DNA of 64,000 bases, taken from Olleya sp. YS. GTDB lineage: Bacteria; Bacteroidota; Bacteroidia; Flavobacteriales; Flavobacteriaceae. The notes under the pieces were generated by a model. The model had not been told where the DNA came from and searched no databases. It saw only the letters and a program-made list of their open reading frames with translations. The stretch covers positions 1,462,001 through 1,526,000 of the forward strand of contig NZ_CP121685.1 in the NCBI RefSeq assembly GCF_029760915.1. Reading direction: 5' to 3'. This document shows positions 35,381 to 43,957 of the stretch, piece by piece (the stretch's first letter is position 1; each line of letters opens with the position of its first letter). The translations under genes and the position numbers were made by a program.

Positions 35381-37654
35381 TTATTCAGGGCTCTCAGTTA
35401 TTGTAGCTGGTTCTACAGAACTATCATGAGAGTTGTAGTATTCTTCTAAAAGATTCATAGTAGCACTTAATAAATCTTTAGTTTCTAATAATAAGCTAAA
35501 ATACAATGTTGTATTTTTAGGACTAGATTCTTCAGTTCTTGTACGTGCAACTTGCTTTACAATTTTTGAAGTTACTAAATCAAACATTTCTTTTTTACGA
35601 TCAATAATAGCTCCAATTTGCTCAAAAGAACGAGAGTCAAAAGCATTTTTAGTATCATTAAATAAAAGTTCTAAAGCATCATCTACTTCTTTTAGCTCTT
35701 TAATTTGACTAAATTTTAATTTCTTATGATTGTTATTAATGTGCTTATGACTGGCTTTAGAAATGTACTCTAAAGATTGAGTCATGTCTTGTAAATAACC
35801 AAGAATATTAATGTAGAAGCTACTAGCTCTTAAACTAGTTTCATCTAAGTTTTTAATAAAATAAAAGATGTTATCTCTCAAGCTGTCTACTTCAGTTGAT
35901 AGCTTAGTTATTTGTTTTTTATTCTTTTTAAGTAAAGCTAAATCTTGTTTTGCTAAACCTTTAATGGCATTGGTGTAAATTCTGTTTCCACGCTTTACAA
36001 CACTTGAAATATTATTTGCACTTTCATGTATCACACCTTGTACAGAGCTGCTTCCAGTCTCTTTTAAGCTATCTTCTTCAATGGTTTTATTAGAAGATTC
36101 TTTATGCGATTTGTAGTTTCTGTATAATAAAAATGCAGTAACTAATAGTAAAATAGGAATCATGACTTCTTGATTCCAGTTAATTAAGAAGACTACAGAA
36201 CCTGCTGCTACAAATGCACCAATTGCAGTACCAAACCATCCACCAATAACGTTAAGTACACCAGCAACTCTATATACAGCGCTCTCTGCTCCCCAAGCTC
36301 TATCAGCTAAAGAAGTACCCATTGCTACCATAAAGGTTACGTAAGTTGTAGATAAAGGCAGTTTCATTGATGTAGCAATTGCAATCAATACACCAGCTAC
36401 CATTAAGTTAACAGATGCTCTAATCATATCAAAAGCAGGAGCTTCAATACTTTGGTCTTTATTAATTAAGACTTCTGGTTTGTTAAAACTCTGTCCTATT
36501 TTCTTCTGAATAGACATTGGTATTATAGCACTAAAATATTTAGATAGAGAAGATGATCCTTTAACAACAGCTCTTGATAATGCGTTAGGCTGAAATTTTT
36601 CATGTGTATCACCTTGACGCGATAAGCTTAATTCTGTTTCGGCAACTGTTTTTGCTTTTTTAGAAAACCATAACGTTAATACCATTATACCTCCTGCAAT
36701 AAATAGTAATAACGGTTCTGCAGGTACTTTTTTATCTAAAACACTCATTAACATAGATGAGTCCATACCATTAGCAATCCATGCTTCATAAGAGTGGTAA
36801 GCAGCCATAGGGACACCAATAAAGTTTACTAAGTCATTACCAGAAAAGGCTAATGCTAAACCAAATGTACCAACTGCTATAACAATTAATAAAGATGTCT
36901 TTTTACTTAATTTTTCAAAAATGAAAGACAACAATGTCCAAAACCCAAAACCACCAAGAATGATAAAGATTTCATTACCTTCTAACATGCCTTTTAGTTC
37001 TTTATAATAAGGGGTTCCTTTTAATCCTTTTAAGAAAATAAAATAAGTAATTGCGGTTAATGCTACGCCAGAAAAAATGATTCCAAAGTTTTTAACTTTG
37101 TTCTCATAGTTAAAAGTGAATATTAAACGCGATACCCATTGCACAACAGCACCAACCGTAAAGGCTATAAAAACAGAAAGTAAAATACCGCTTATAATAG
37201 TTATGGCTTTATCTGAAGCTATATATTTGCCTAAGTCAGTAAACGTTTCTGAAGGTTCGCCACTTATTTTTATTAACGCCATTACAACAGCTGCACCTAA
37301 TAAATTAAATACGATAGAAACGGTTGTAGAAGTAGGTAATCCTAGTGTGTTAAAAAAGTCAAGTAATAAAATATCTGTAATCATTACTGCCATGAAGATG
37401 AGCATAATTTCGCCAAATTCAAACTGGGCAGGTACAAAGATACCTTTACGTGCAACTTCCATCATTCCGCTAGAAAAAACTGCACCAATAAAAATACCTA
37501 AACTAGCAACAATCATAATTGTTCGCATAGATAGTACTTTAGATCCTATTGCAGAGTTTAAAAAGTTAATAGCGTCATTACTAACACCAACAATAATGTC
37601 AAATACTGCTAAAACAGTAATGGCAATCAACATAAATAAATAAATATTATCCAT
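35381..37654 (-). CDS. Inorganic phosphate transporter (PiT family) with C-terminal PhoU-like domain
   Basis: 757 residues. The PiT permease has its two conserved segments: GVSNDAINFLNSAIG near residue 24 and the related SMKLPLSTTYVTFMVAMGTSLAD after residue 410, the latter paired with LGLPTSTTVSIVFNLLGAAV. From about residue 540 to 730 follows a hydrophilic, helical domain (SLRDNIFYFIKNLDETSLRA...) like the PhoU/DUF47 proteins that usually are separate and regulate PiT. The fusion suggests built-in control of phosphate uptake. It lies downstream of the porin on the same strand and has its own phased repeat promoter at 37678-37720. Confidence 0.93.
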   Translation of the reverse strand: MDNIYLFMLIAITVLAVFDIIVGVSNDAINFLNSAIGSKVLSMRTIMIVASLGIFIGAVFSSGMMEVARKGIFVPAQFEFGEIMLIFMAVMITDILLLDFFNTLGLPTSTTVSIVFNLLGAAVVMALIKISGEPSETFTDLGKYIASDKAITIISGILLSVFIAFTVGAVVQWVSRLIFTFNYENKVKNFGIIFSGVALTAITYFIFLKGLKGTPYYKELKGMLEGNEIFIILGGFGFWTLLSFIFEKLSKKTSLLIVIAVGTFGLALAFSGNDLVNFIGVPMAAYHSYEAWIANGMDSSMLMSVLDKKVPAEPLLLFIAGGIMVLTLWFSKKAKTVAETELSLSRQGDTHEKFQPNALSRAVVKGSSSLSKYFSAIIPMSIQKKIGQSFNKPEVLINKDQSIEAPAFDMIRASVNLMVAGVLIAIATSMKLPLSTTYVTFMVAMGTSLADRAWGAESAVYRVAGVLNVIGGWFGTAIGAFVAAGSVVFLINWNQEVMIPILLLVTAFLLYRNYKSHKESSNKTIEEDSLKETGSSSVQGVIHESANNISSVVKRGNRIYTNAIKGLAKQDLALLKKNKKQITKLSTEVDSLRDNIFYFIKNLDETSLRASSFYINILGYLQDMTQSLEYISKASHKHINNNHKKLKFSQIKELKEVDDALELLFNDTKNAFDSRSFEQIGAIIDRKKEMFDLVTSKIVKQVARTRTEESSPKNTTLYFSLLLETKDLLSATMNLLEEYYNSHDSSVEPATITESPE

Positions 37655-37677
37655 AATTTTTAATTAAAATAAGTTTG

Positions 37678-37720
37678 CAAATATCTTAAGAGTTTTTGAT
37701 AAAGATGTTATCCTAATGTT
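37678..37720 (-). promoter_or_regulatory. Candidate Pho-type promoter of the PiT gene
   Basis: On the minus strand, two AACAT units (first A at 37720 and 37709) are 11 bases apart. They lie 39 and 28 bases upstream of TTTG (37681-37678) within GATATTTG, a one-mismatch match to the Bacteroidetes -7 TAnnTTTG. The PiT start is 24 bases further on. The same phasing is seen at the porin and the TonB-dependent receptor. Confidence 0.55.
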
Positions 37721-37730
37721 ATGATTTTTG

Positions 37731-38933
37731 TTAAAAATGAATATCAAAACCAAGCCTAAAGGTAATGTTGTCGTCATTACCATTAACAGAGGTGTAGCTT
37801 ATATCAGACTGAACTTTTAATTTATGTCCAACAAAAAATTTATTTACACCCAATGTATATTGATCCGTAGGTAAAGCACCAGTTATAGATTCATACTCTA
37901 CAGTTGTATATCGTGCAGCAATTTCGTAATTATTTTTAAACAAATAACCTGCTTGTAGGTTTAATGCATTTCCAGTTAAAACTACATCACCTGTTGGTGT
38001 TACGCCATCCGCTTCTGTTGCAATTTCATTATCAGCTGTACGTTTAGCATATTCTCCTATAAAAGAGAAGCCTTGGTATTTAAACATTGCATCAGCAAAG
38101 ATGGTTGTTTGATCAGTTTCATAAATAGTACCATCTGTACGTATCATATAATCTCCTGCAAATCCACGTTCTCTAACTGCATCTTGGTTAAAGTTATATG
38201 TAAAACCAGCCATTAATTTTGGTTTTTCTTCTCGCTTTAAATCAGATTGACTGTAATCTCCTTTAGATTTAAAAGCTCCAAATGGTAAAAATTCTACTCT
38301 AGCAGTATATTGTAAACCACCTTCGTTTCCTTCGGTAACATTACGACCTTCACCTTGTGATATAGAGAATTTTTCACGCATTAAAAAGTTGCCTCCTAAA
38401 TTTGATTTATGCCTAATCTGAATACCTAAATCACGATCTATATTAAAACGACTGTTTAACAATGAGCGATCAATTAATTGAAGGTTAGCAGATGACACAA
38501 CACGCTCAACGTTACCTGGTAACTTTGTTTGTCCTGCCCAAAGCTCCCAGTTTTTAGCAAATTTCCACATGATAACTGCATCAAGAATGTACCTTGGTGT
38601 GTTTCTATTAAATTGATTTGCACCAGAAATATCTCTATTAGATAAACCTAATTCTAATTTGTATTTAAGTTTTGGACTATAAGCAAAACCGTCAAATTTA
38701 AGACGAGCACGACGTAAAATAAAGTTTTGTTGGCCAGTACCGTATTGGTTACCATCATGATCCCAAGAAGTGTTAGATCTAAACTGAAAACGTGGTGCAA
38801 ATTTAACGCTAAACGAACTGTCTTTTGCAGTAAAATTAATTAACCCTTTACCAAAAGAAGTATCGCTAATTTCTTGAGCGTTTACAAATAAAAATGAGCA
38901 CAAAATTAGTGCAAGTGTAATGTTAAGTTTCAT
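37731..38933 (-). CDS. Phosphate-selective porin O/P family outer membrane protein
   Basis: The frame is open from 38969, but the signal peptide MKLNITLALILCSFLFVNAQ starts at the ATG at 38933, giving 400 residues. The mature protein is a beta-barrel with KFAPRFQFRSNTSWD, FILRRARLKFDGFA, WAGQTKLPGNVERVVSS and a terminal GFDIHF, all typical of the OprO/OprP (PF07396) family. It would admit phosphate or polyphosphate through the outer membrane. It lies directly upstream of the PiT transporter, and phased repeats in front of it fit phosphate control. Confidence 0.9.
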   Translation of the reverse strand: MKLNITLALILCSFLFVNAQEISDTSFGKGLINFTAKDSSFSVKFAPRFQFRSNTSWDHDGNQYGTGQQNFILRRARLKFDGFAYSPKLKYKLELGLSNRDISGANQFNRNTPRYILDAVIMWKFAKNWELWAGQTKLPGNVERVVSSANLQLIDRSLLNSRFNIDRDLGIQIRHKSNLGGNFLMREKFSISQGEGRNVTEGNEGGLQYTARVEFLPFGAFKSKGDYSQSDLKREEKPKLMAGFTYNFNQDAVRERGFAGDYMIRTDGTIYETDQTTIFADAMFKYQGFSFIGEYAKRTADNEIATEADGVTPTGDVVLTGNALNLQAGYLFKNNYEIAARYTTVEYESITGALPTDQYTLGVNKFFVGHKLKVQSDISYTSVNGNDDNITFRLGFDIHF

Positions 38934-38958
38934 TATAATTATTAGTTTTTTGTCGCTG

Positions 38959-39000
38959 CAAATAACCAACTCTAATGTTAACTTAATGTTTCCTAATGTT
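38959..39000 (-). promoter_or_regulatory. Candidate Pho-type repeat array upstream of the porin
   Basis: Three TAATGTT copies on the plus strand (38973-38979, 38984-38990, 38994-39000), spaced 11 and 10. Read toward the porin these are AACATTA units at 17, 28 and 38 bases from TTTG (38962-38959). The porin start codon is 26 bases past that TTTG. Confidence 0.6.
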
Positions 39001-39019
39001 TAACTTTTTGAATAAAAAA

Positions 39020-39044
39020 AGACTGCTTTGGCCAAAAGCAGTCT
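39020..39044 (-). terminator. Minus-strand terminator with no assigned gene
   Basis: AGACTGCTTT (39020-39029) pairs with AAAGCAGTCT (39035-39044). Seven A's precede it on the plus strand, giving a U-tract only for minus-strand transcription; no T run follows on the plus strand. The nearest gene upstream on that strand is more than 600 bases away behind another terminator. Confidence 0.75.
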
Positions 39045-39214
39045 CATTAGAAATCATAACAATGTAGTCGACAAAAACTAATAGATTATATGAATTACTA
39101 ATTGTTTGTCTATAGACATTAACAAATATCAATACTAAAAGTAATTTTAATGTAACGCTAATATTATCTAATTATTAAGGATTAGAAAGTAAATTGAATC
39201 ACATAAACATCTAA
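39020..39214 (-). ncRNA. Candidate small RNA, possibly Pho-linked
   Basis: A minus-strand transcript of roughly 170-190 bases would run from a TATTTTAG (39218-39211, one mismatch from TAnnTTTG) to the intrinsic terminator at 39020-39044. The repeat array at 39235-39274 lies just upstream; its phase to this -7 is off by one base from the other three promoters on this strand. No reading frame above 13 codons is seen before the terminator. This is inference from signals only. Confidence 0.3.
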
Positions 39215-39234
39215 AATACAGCAATTTGCAATTT

Positions 39235-39292
39235 TAATGTTAAATTAATGTTATGTAAACGTTGCATAAATGTTATCTAAGCTTTATATTTG
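39235..39292 (+). promoter_or_regulatory. Four-unit repeat array and -7 element upstream of the MORN-type gene
   Basis: TAATGTT (39235-39241), TAATGTT (39246-39252), AAACGTT (39257-39263) and AAATGTT (39268-39274) are spaced exactly 11 bases. The -7 match TATATTTG is at 39285-39292, and the GTT of the last unit is 17 bases before its TTTG. The start codon is 25 bases downstream of the -7. The geometry resembles PhoB boxes overlapping the upstream promoter element. Confidence 0.65.
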
Positions 39293-39317
39293 ATAGATAA
39301 TATCAAAATCCATAATT

Positions 39318-39677
39318 ATGAAGAAATCAATTTTAGTTTTAATTGCCTTTTCAATTACTGTGGTTTCTTTTGCACAACAAAAAAGAGATTTAAAACTTAA
39401 CAAGGATACTAATTTAATAGAAGTTGTTTATTATCATGACAATGGAGTTGTAAGTCAAACAGGAGCTTACACTACAGATGGTAAATTGCAAGGTGAATGG
39501 TTAAGTTTTGACATGGAAGGCAAAAAACAAGTTTCAGCAAGTTATGATAATGGAAAAAAAGTCGGCAAATGGTTTTATTGGAGTGAAACGACTCTAAAGG
39601 AAGTAGATTATGATAACAACACTATAGCTAATGTTAGCGAATGGGAAATTAAATCTCCTGTTGCGACTAGTAATTAG
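39318..39677 (+). CDS. Small exported MORN/YwqK-type repeat protein
   Basis: 119 residues with a signal peptide (MKKSILVLIAFSITVVSFAQ). The mature part has repeated strand pairs of the MORN/YwqK type: VVYYHDNGVVSQTGAYTTDG, LQGEWLSFDMEGKKQVSASY and DNGKKVGKWFYWSE. Homologues in flavobacteria are sometimes labelled as nicotinic acid mononucleotide adenylyltransferase; nothing in the sequence supports that. No function is known. The array upstream and the surrounding phosphate genes suggest it is phosphate regulated. Confidence 0.8.
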   Translation: MKKSILVLIAFSITVVSFAQQKRDLKLNKDTNLIEVVYYHDNGVVSQTGAYTTDGKLQGEWLSFDMEGKKQVSASYDNGKKVGKWFYWSETTLKEVDYDNNTIANVSEWEIKSPVATSN

Positions 39678-39691
39678 ATAGTTAAATTATT

Positions 39692-39731
39692 AAATAAAAA
39701 AAGCCTTGCAATTGCAAGGCTTTTTTTATTT
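39692..39731. terminator. Bidirectional terminator, 40-base perfect palindrome
   Basis: The stretch is fully self-complementary around GCAATTGC, with seven A's and seven T's flanking the AGCCTTGC stem. It separates the MORN-type gene from the convergent lipoprotein gene. Confidence 0.95.
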
Positions 39732-39743
39732 CTTTCTTAGAGT

Positions 39744-40913
39744 TTAGTTTATTGTCCAATCCGCTCCCCAAGTTGCGTAATCAGTTGCTGTAGCATTACC
39801 TTCGCCTGTATAAAAATCTGCATCAGTAAAAGTCACAGTAGTATCGTTTTTTACTTTTGTAGTTATATCAACAAAAGTGACGTCAGTAACTTGTAAATCA
39901 TCACTTATAACTCCGTTTCCTGTATCTACATCGTCTAAATCAAAAGCCTCTAAATATCCTGTGATATGTACATTAGTAAATATACCTTGTGTACCAGCTC
40001 TTAGTCTAATAGCTTCAGCATGTCCCGCTGCAGTACCTTCTCCTACAATAGTAAGGTTGTTAACTGTAGGCCTAGAGAACACACCAGACGCATTACTAAA
40101 GTCAGTATTATATCCATCTGCTTCGATAGCTTTGTCATCAGACACTCTATTTGAAATATAAACATGATTTAAAGTTCCTGAAAAACCTTCAGTCCAGTCA
40201 ACCGAATCATCTTCAGCATTTATTACAGAAATATAATTTACGTTAACTGTACCTCCAAAAAACTCTATACCATCATCTTTACCAGCATATGCTTGAATAT
40301 AGTTTACATCTGTTCCATTACCCACGCCATAAAATGAAAAACCATTATTTTCAGATTGTCCATCTGCAGCTCCTCCAGAATATTCTACACGAACATAATT
40401 TAAAGACCCTGAGTCATCATCTGCTATATTACCACCATAAGGTAAACTTGCAATTTCTGAAGTAGCAGTGTTTGTACCAGTTACAGAATTTACTGGAGCT
40501 TTACCTAACAAAATGATTCCACCCCAATCTCCAGCTTGTGGGTTAGAAGCATCAGAAGTAAATACAATTGGGCAATCTGCTGTTCCATTGGCTATAATTT
40601 TTGCACCTTGAGAAATGGCAATATAAACATTAGCTCCTGATGATAAGGCTTGGATTGTCATACAAGCTGGAATGGTTAATGTAGTGCCACTAGCCATTAT
40701 TAACGAACCATTTAATTTGTAAGTATTATTAGCATCTAATGTTAAATCTTCAGTATAAGTTCCAGATAAAAATATGGTGTCTGAATTTGATCCTCCTCCA
40801 GAAGAATTGTTAATTACACTATTATCATTAATTATGATATCCGCAGTGTCATCTGTTGAGCAAGAGAATATCATCGATACTAATGCTAGCGATAAGATTA
40901 ATTGTTTTTTCAT
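39744..40913 (-). CDS. Beta-helix-like surface lipoprotein paired with a TonB-dependent receptor
   Basis: 389 residues. The signal peptide ends in a lipobox (MIFSC, Cys at about 18) followed by STDD, an acidic start like the flavobacterial surface-export signal. The rest is rich in G, N, D and T with repeated short strands (DWGGIILLGKAP, LNYVRVEYSGGA, VNYISVINAEDDSVDWTEG), suggesting a right-handed beta-helix. Homologues are often misnamed multidrug transporter; there are no membrane helices. It lies 34 bases downstream of the receptor gene and probably forms an uptake pair with it. Confidence 0.82.
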   Translation of the reverse strand: MKKQLILSLALVSMIFSCSTDDTADIIINDNSVINNSSGGGSNSDTIFLSGTYTEDLTLDANNTYKLNGSLIMASGTTLTIPACMTIQALSSGANVYIAISQGAKIIANGTADCPIVFTSDASNPQAGDWGGIILLGKAPVNSVTGTNTATSEIASLPYGGNIADDDSGSLNYVRVEYSGGAADGQSENNGFSFYGVGNGTDVNYIQAYAGKDDGIEFFGGTVNVNYISVINAEDDSVDWTEGFSGTLNHVYISNRVSDDKAIEADGYNTDFSNASGVFSRPTVNNLTIVGEGTAAGHAEAIRLRAGTQGIFTNVHITGYLEAFDLDDVDTGNGVISDDLQVTDVTFVDITTKVKNDTTVTFTDADFYTGEGNATATDYATWGADWTIN

Positions 40914-40947
40914 TGTTCTTGTTTTTTATTTTTAATTGTATTTAGTT

Positions 40948-43761
40948 TTAAAATTTATATTTAAGTTGAAGTCCTAAATTTAGTCCTCGTTTATAATCTG
41001 TAACTCCTTTTCCGTTAGCAGAAACAACTAATATGTCTCCTTGATTTTGATCTTCTCTTACATATTGTATGGTTGGGTTTAAAAGGTTTTTTGCACTAAA
41101 ATTAATTTCGAAATTATCGTTAATTGAATTTTTCCAAATAAAGTCTAATGTTGGTACGCCTTTTTCTACAATATTGCCTAAATCCCCAGAGCCCAATGCA
41201 TCAATACGGTCAGAGAAATAAGAGAATACTAAATTTGCTACTGGTTTGTAGTTTTCAAAAGTAGGAGAGTAGCTAATATCTGCGTTTAATAATAAAGGTG
41301 AAGCACCTTGTAAATTATCTTCATTTCTATTAAATGCTAAATCAAAAGTTCCATCTATATTTTCATATAAATCTTGTTTAGTATTCATATATGTTGCATT
41401 AACACCAAATGATAAGTTGGTATTGTCATTTTCATCCACCAAAATATTCTTTCTTAATTCAACTTCAAATCCATAAATTGTTGCTTGATCTCCTGTTCTA
41501 ACGTAGCGTTGTGTTCCTGTAGCGTCACCAACTACAACCAAGTTTATTGGATTATCTATTTGTTTGGTAAAAGCACCTACAGAAAATATTTCGCTTCTGG
41601 TAAAAAACCATTCATACTTTAAATCAATATTTAAGATATCTGAATAACCAAGTACATCAGGATTACCGCCTATTCTAGTTGAAACATCTTCATAAACAAA
41701 AGGAGCTATTTCTTTAAACTCTGGTGTTGATACTGTTTTGCTGGCTGAAAAACGTAGATTTTGATCTTCATTTAAAGCATATTTAATATTCAAACTTGGA
41801 AGTATAAATGTTTCATTGGAGCTTTTAGTGTCTATACCACTATTCCCTAAGTTAATCACATCATAAGAAATATTTTGTTCAAAACTCTCTACTCTCACTC
41901 CAGGTACAAATAACCATTTGTCTCCTGCTGTAATCTCAGCATCTAAATAACCAGCATAAATATTAAGTTTACCGTTATAAGTGTTTTCAAATAGTCCTGG
42001 TCTGTTCGTATTTGATAATGTTGGAAATGGTTTTAACACTTTAATTTCATAAATTCCGTTTGATTCGTCATTTAGATTCAAGTTTTCTAAATTGAAAACA
42101 GAATCAAAATTATTGACATCTGTAATCTGGTAATCACCATCTACAATATCATAACCATATCTAATGTTATTAAACTGTCTAGTTTTATGACGACCATTAT
42201 ATCCAAAATTTAATTTTAGATTTTCGTTGGCTTTGTAAGTAAGATTAATACGACCATTATATTCATCGTCTTCAATTTTTTGGAAATAACGTTGGTTATC
42301 AAAAACTACATTACTGTAAAATGTCGGGTTGGTATTAGGGTTATTATCCAACGCAAATTGATAGTTTTCTACGCTAAAACGCTTTCTGTCTGGTTGATCT
42401 GCAAACACTTTGTTATAACCAAAACCCCAATCTAATTCTAGTTTTCCAAATTTATGATTTCCAAGCAATTGATTTACAAACATTCTTGTTTGGTCAAACT
42501 GTCTATTTTGCTGATAAAAACCCTTATCTGTTTCAATTATAGCGTCTCTATTTCTACCTTGTCCATCGATACCAAAATAACCAACTTCATCAGAAGAGCT
42601 ATTAATAAATACTGAATTAAAACTAATTCCGTTATCGCTATTAATTTTATAATTTAAATTCGCCATTGCTGTAGTGGTAGTAGAATATTCATATTCTTCA
42701 GCTACATCAAAAGCTTTTTTCTCTACAGTCGTAAAATCAACGTTTTTACCTTGTCTGTATTCGTATTTGTTTTCAAAACTTCCCGTTAAAAAGAAACTTA
42801 ATCTAGAGCCATTTTCAAAATTAAAAGAGCTACCACCAGATGCTCCGTAAGAGACATTTATAGGTGTAGCAACAGTTTCTGGGTCTACACCATGAGACAA
42901 AACAACAGCAAATGGATTATGCTCATACCTTCCATAATAACCAAAATATCCAGTGCCTTCATTTCTAATAAAATTTTTGTCAATAGCATTGGTATTAAAT
43001 CCTGTGCCAGAAAAAGCATCTATAAATGTTGCTCCTTTGTGTTCCTTAGATGTGACATCAACGTTACCAGCTGAAAAATCTCCATAAAATTGTGCTGCAT
43101 ATGCTTTACTTATTGACACATTTTGAATGACGTCTGAAGAGAATAAATTTAGGTCAATATTCTTTTTGTTAACATCATTAGATGGTAATGATAAACCATT
43201 CATTGTTGTGTTTAAATATCTATCACCTAAGCCTCTAACATACACATTGCTAGAGCCTTCTTGCTTAGAAACACCAGATATTTTAGCAACAGCTCCAGCT
43301 GCATCACTAACTCCTTTTCTAGATAATTCGTCAGCACCAATACTTTGCTTGATTTCTACAGCTTTTTTCTGTTCTAGCAAAAGTGCAGTTTCACTTTCGC
43401 GTTTAGTGGTAACTGTTTCTAATACGACTTCATCTAAAGCTGCAGCACTAGCCGACATAACAACATCCAAAGTAGTGGTTTGTCCAGATGTAACTGTAAC
43501 AGGTAATCTTTGGGTTTGATAACCAACAAAACTAAATTCTATAGTGTAAGATCCTGCTTCTAAATCCGTAAAAGTATAAGAGCCTTCAAAATCAGATGTT
43601 GTTCCTGTTGATGTGCCTTGAATTAAAATATTGGCAAATGCTAAAGGTTCATTATTAAATTCTTTATCTGTTATTTTTCCAGAAATTGAGCCTGTTTGAG
43701 AATATACAACAACGCTAAATAGAGTAAAAAATAAGTAAGTAAGTTTTTTCATTTTGAACAT
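40948..43761 (-). CDS. TonB-dependent outer membrane receptor with carboxypeptidase-regulatory-like N-terminus
   Basis: A 937-residue receptor. A signal peptide is followed by a CarboxypepD_reg-like domain (about 22-110, GSISGKITDKEFNNEPLAFA), a plug domain (about 130-240, with KISGVSKQEGSSNVYVRGLG and PSNDVNKKNIDLNLF) and a 22-strand-type barrel ending LNLGLQLKYKF. The start could be either ATG at 43761 or 43752 (MKKLTYLFF). It imports a TonB-dependent substrate; its promoter has the same phased repeats as the phosphate genes, so a phosphorus compound is a reasonable guess, not shown. The lipoprotein gene follows in the same operon. Confidence 0.93.
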   Translation of the reverse strand: MFKMKKLTYLFFTLFSVVVYSQTGSISGKITDKEFNNEPLAFANILIQGTSTGTTSDFEGSYTFTDLEAGSYTIEFSFVGYQTQRLPVTVTSGQTTTLDVVMSASAAALDEVVLETVTTKRESETALLLEQKKAVEIKQSIGADELSRKGVSDAAGAVAKISGVSKQEGSSNVYVRGLGDRYLNTTMNGLSLPSNDVNKKNIDLNLFSSDVIQNVSISKAYAAQFYGDFSAGNVDVTSKEHKGATFIDAFSGTGFNTNAIDKNFIRNEGTGYFGYYGRYEHNPFAVVLSHGVDPETVATPINVSYGASGGSSFNFENGSRLSFFLTGSFENKYEYRQGKNVDFTTVEKKAFDVAEEYEYSTTTTAMANLNYKINSDNGISFNSVFINSSSDEVGYFGIDGQGRNRDAIIETDKGFYQQNRQFDQTRMFVNQLLGNHKFGKLELDWGFGYNKVFADQPDRKRFSVENYQFALDNNPNTNPTFYSNVVFDNQRYFQKIEDDEYNGRINLTYKANENLKLNFGYNGRHKTRQFNNIRYGYDIVDGDYQITDVNNFDSVFNLENLNLNDESNGIYEIKVLKPFPTLSNTNRPGLFENTYNGKLNIYAGYLDAEITAGDKWLFVPGVRVESFEQNISYDVINLGNSGIDTKSSNETFILPSLNIKYALNEDQNLRFSASKTVSTPEFKEIAPFVYEDVSTRIGGNPDVLGYSDILNIDLKYEWFFTRSEIFSVGAFTKQIDNPINLVVVGDATGTQRYVRTGDQATIYGFEVELRKNILVDENDNTNLSFGVNATYMNTKQDLYENIDGTFDLAFNRNEDNLQGASPLLLNADISYSPTFENYKPVANLVFSYFSDRIDALGSGDLGNIVEKGVPTLDFIWKNSINDNFEINFSAKNLLNPTIQYVREDQNQGDILVVSANGKGVTDYKRGLNLGLQLKYKF

Positions 43762-43774
43762 TAAATTCTTGATG

Positions 43775-43851
43775 CAAAGAAACCCACATTTTGTAAAGTC
43801 AAGGTTAACTAGAGGTTAATACTTAATCACTAAAAAGTTAGCTAAAGGTTA
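43775..43851 (-). promoter_or_regulatory. Candidate Pho-type repeat array and promoter of the TonB-dependent receptor
   Basis: GTTA occurs on the plus strand at 43804, 43815, 43837 and 43848 (spacing 11, 22, 11). Toward the gene these are AAC units at 28, 39, 61 and 72 bases from TTTG (43778-43775) in TTTCTTTG. A TTG lies 17 bases before that octamer, matching the Bacteroidetes -33/-7 layout. Confidence 0.6.
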
Positions 43852-43957
43852 TGTAAATGAAGTGTTTTCTCAATTTTAGAAACATTTAGTTAACATTAAA
43901 AAATAAGTATTCATTAGTTTTCAAAATACTTATATTGCATCAGTTTAAATTATTACT

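Noticed and set aside
39148-39175. TAAT repeats (TAATGTA, TAATATT, TAATTAT) as a fifth Pho-type array
   Set aside because: Spacing is 11 and 10 bases, but the units are degenerate, and no -7 element lies at the phase seen in the other arrays.
39318-39677. A nicotinate mononucleotide adenylyltransferase function for the 119-residue protein
   Set aside because: No nucleotidyltransferase motif is present; the protein is a secreted MORN-type repeat protein. The label seems to be a propagated annotation error.
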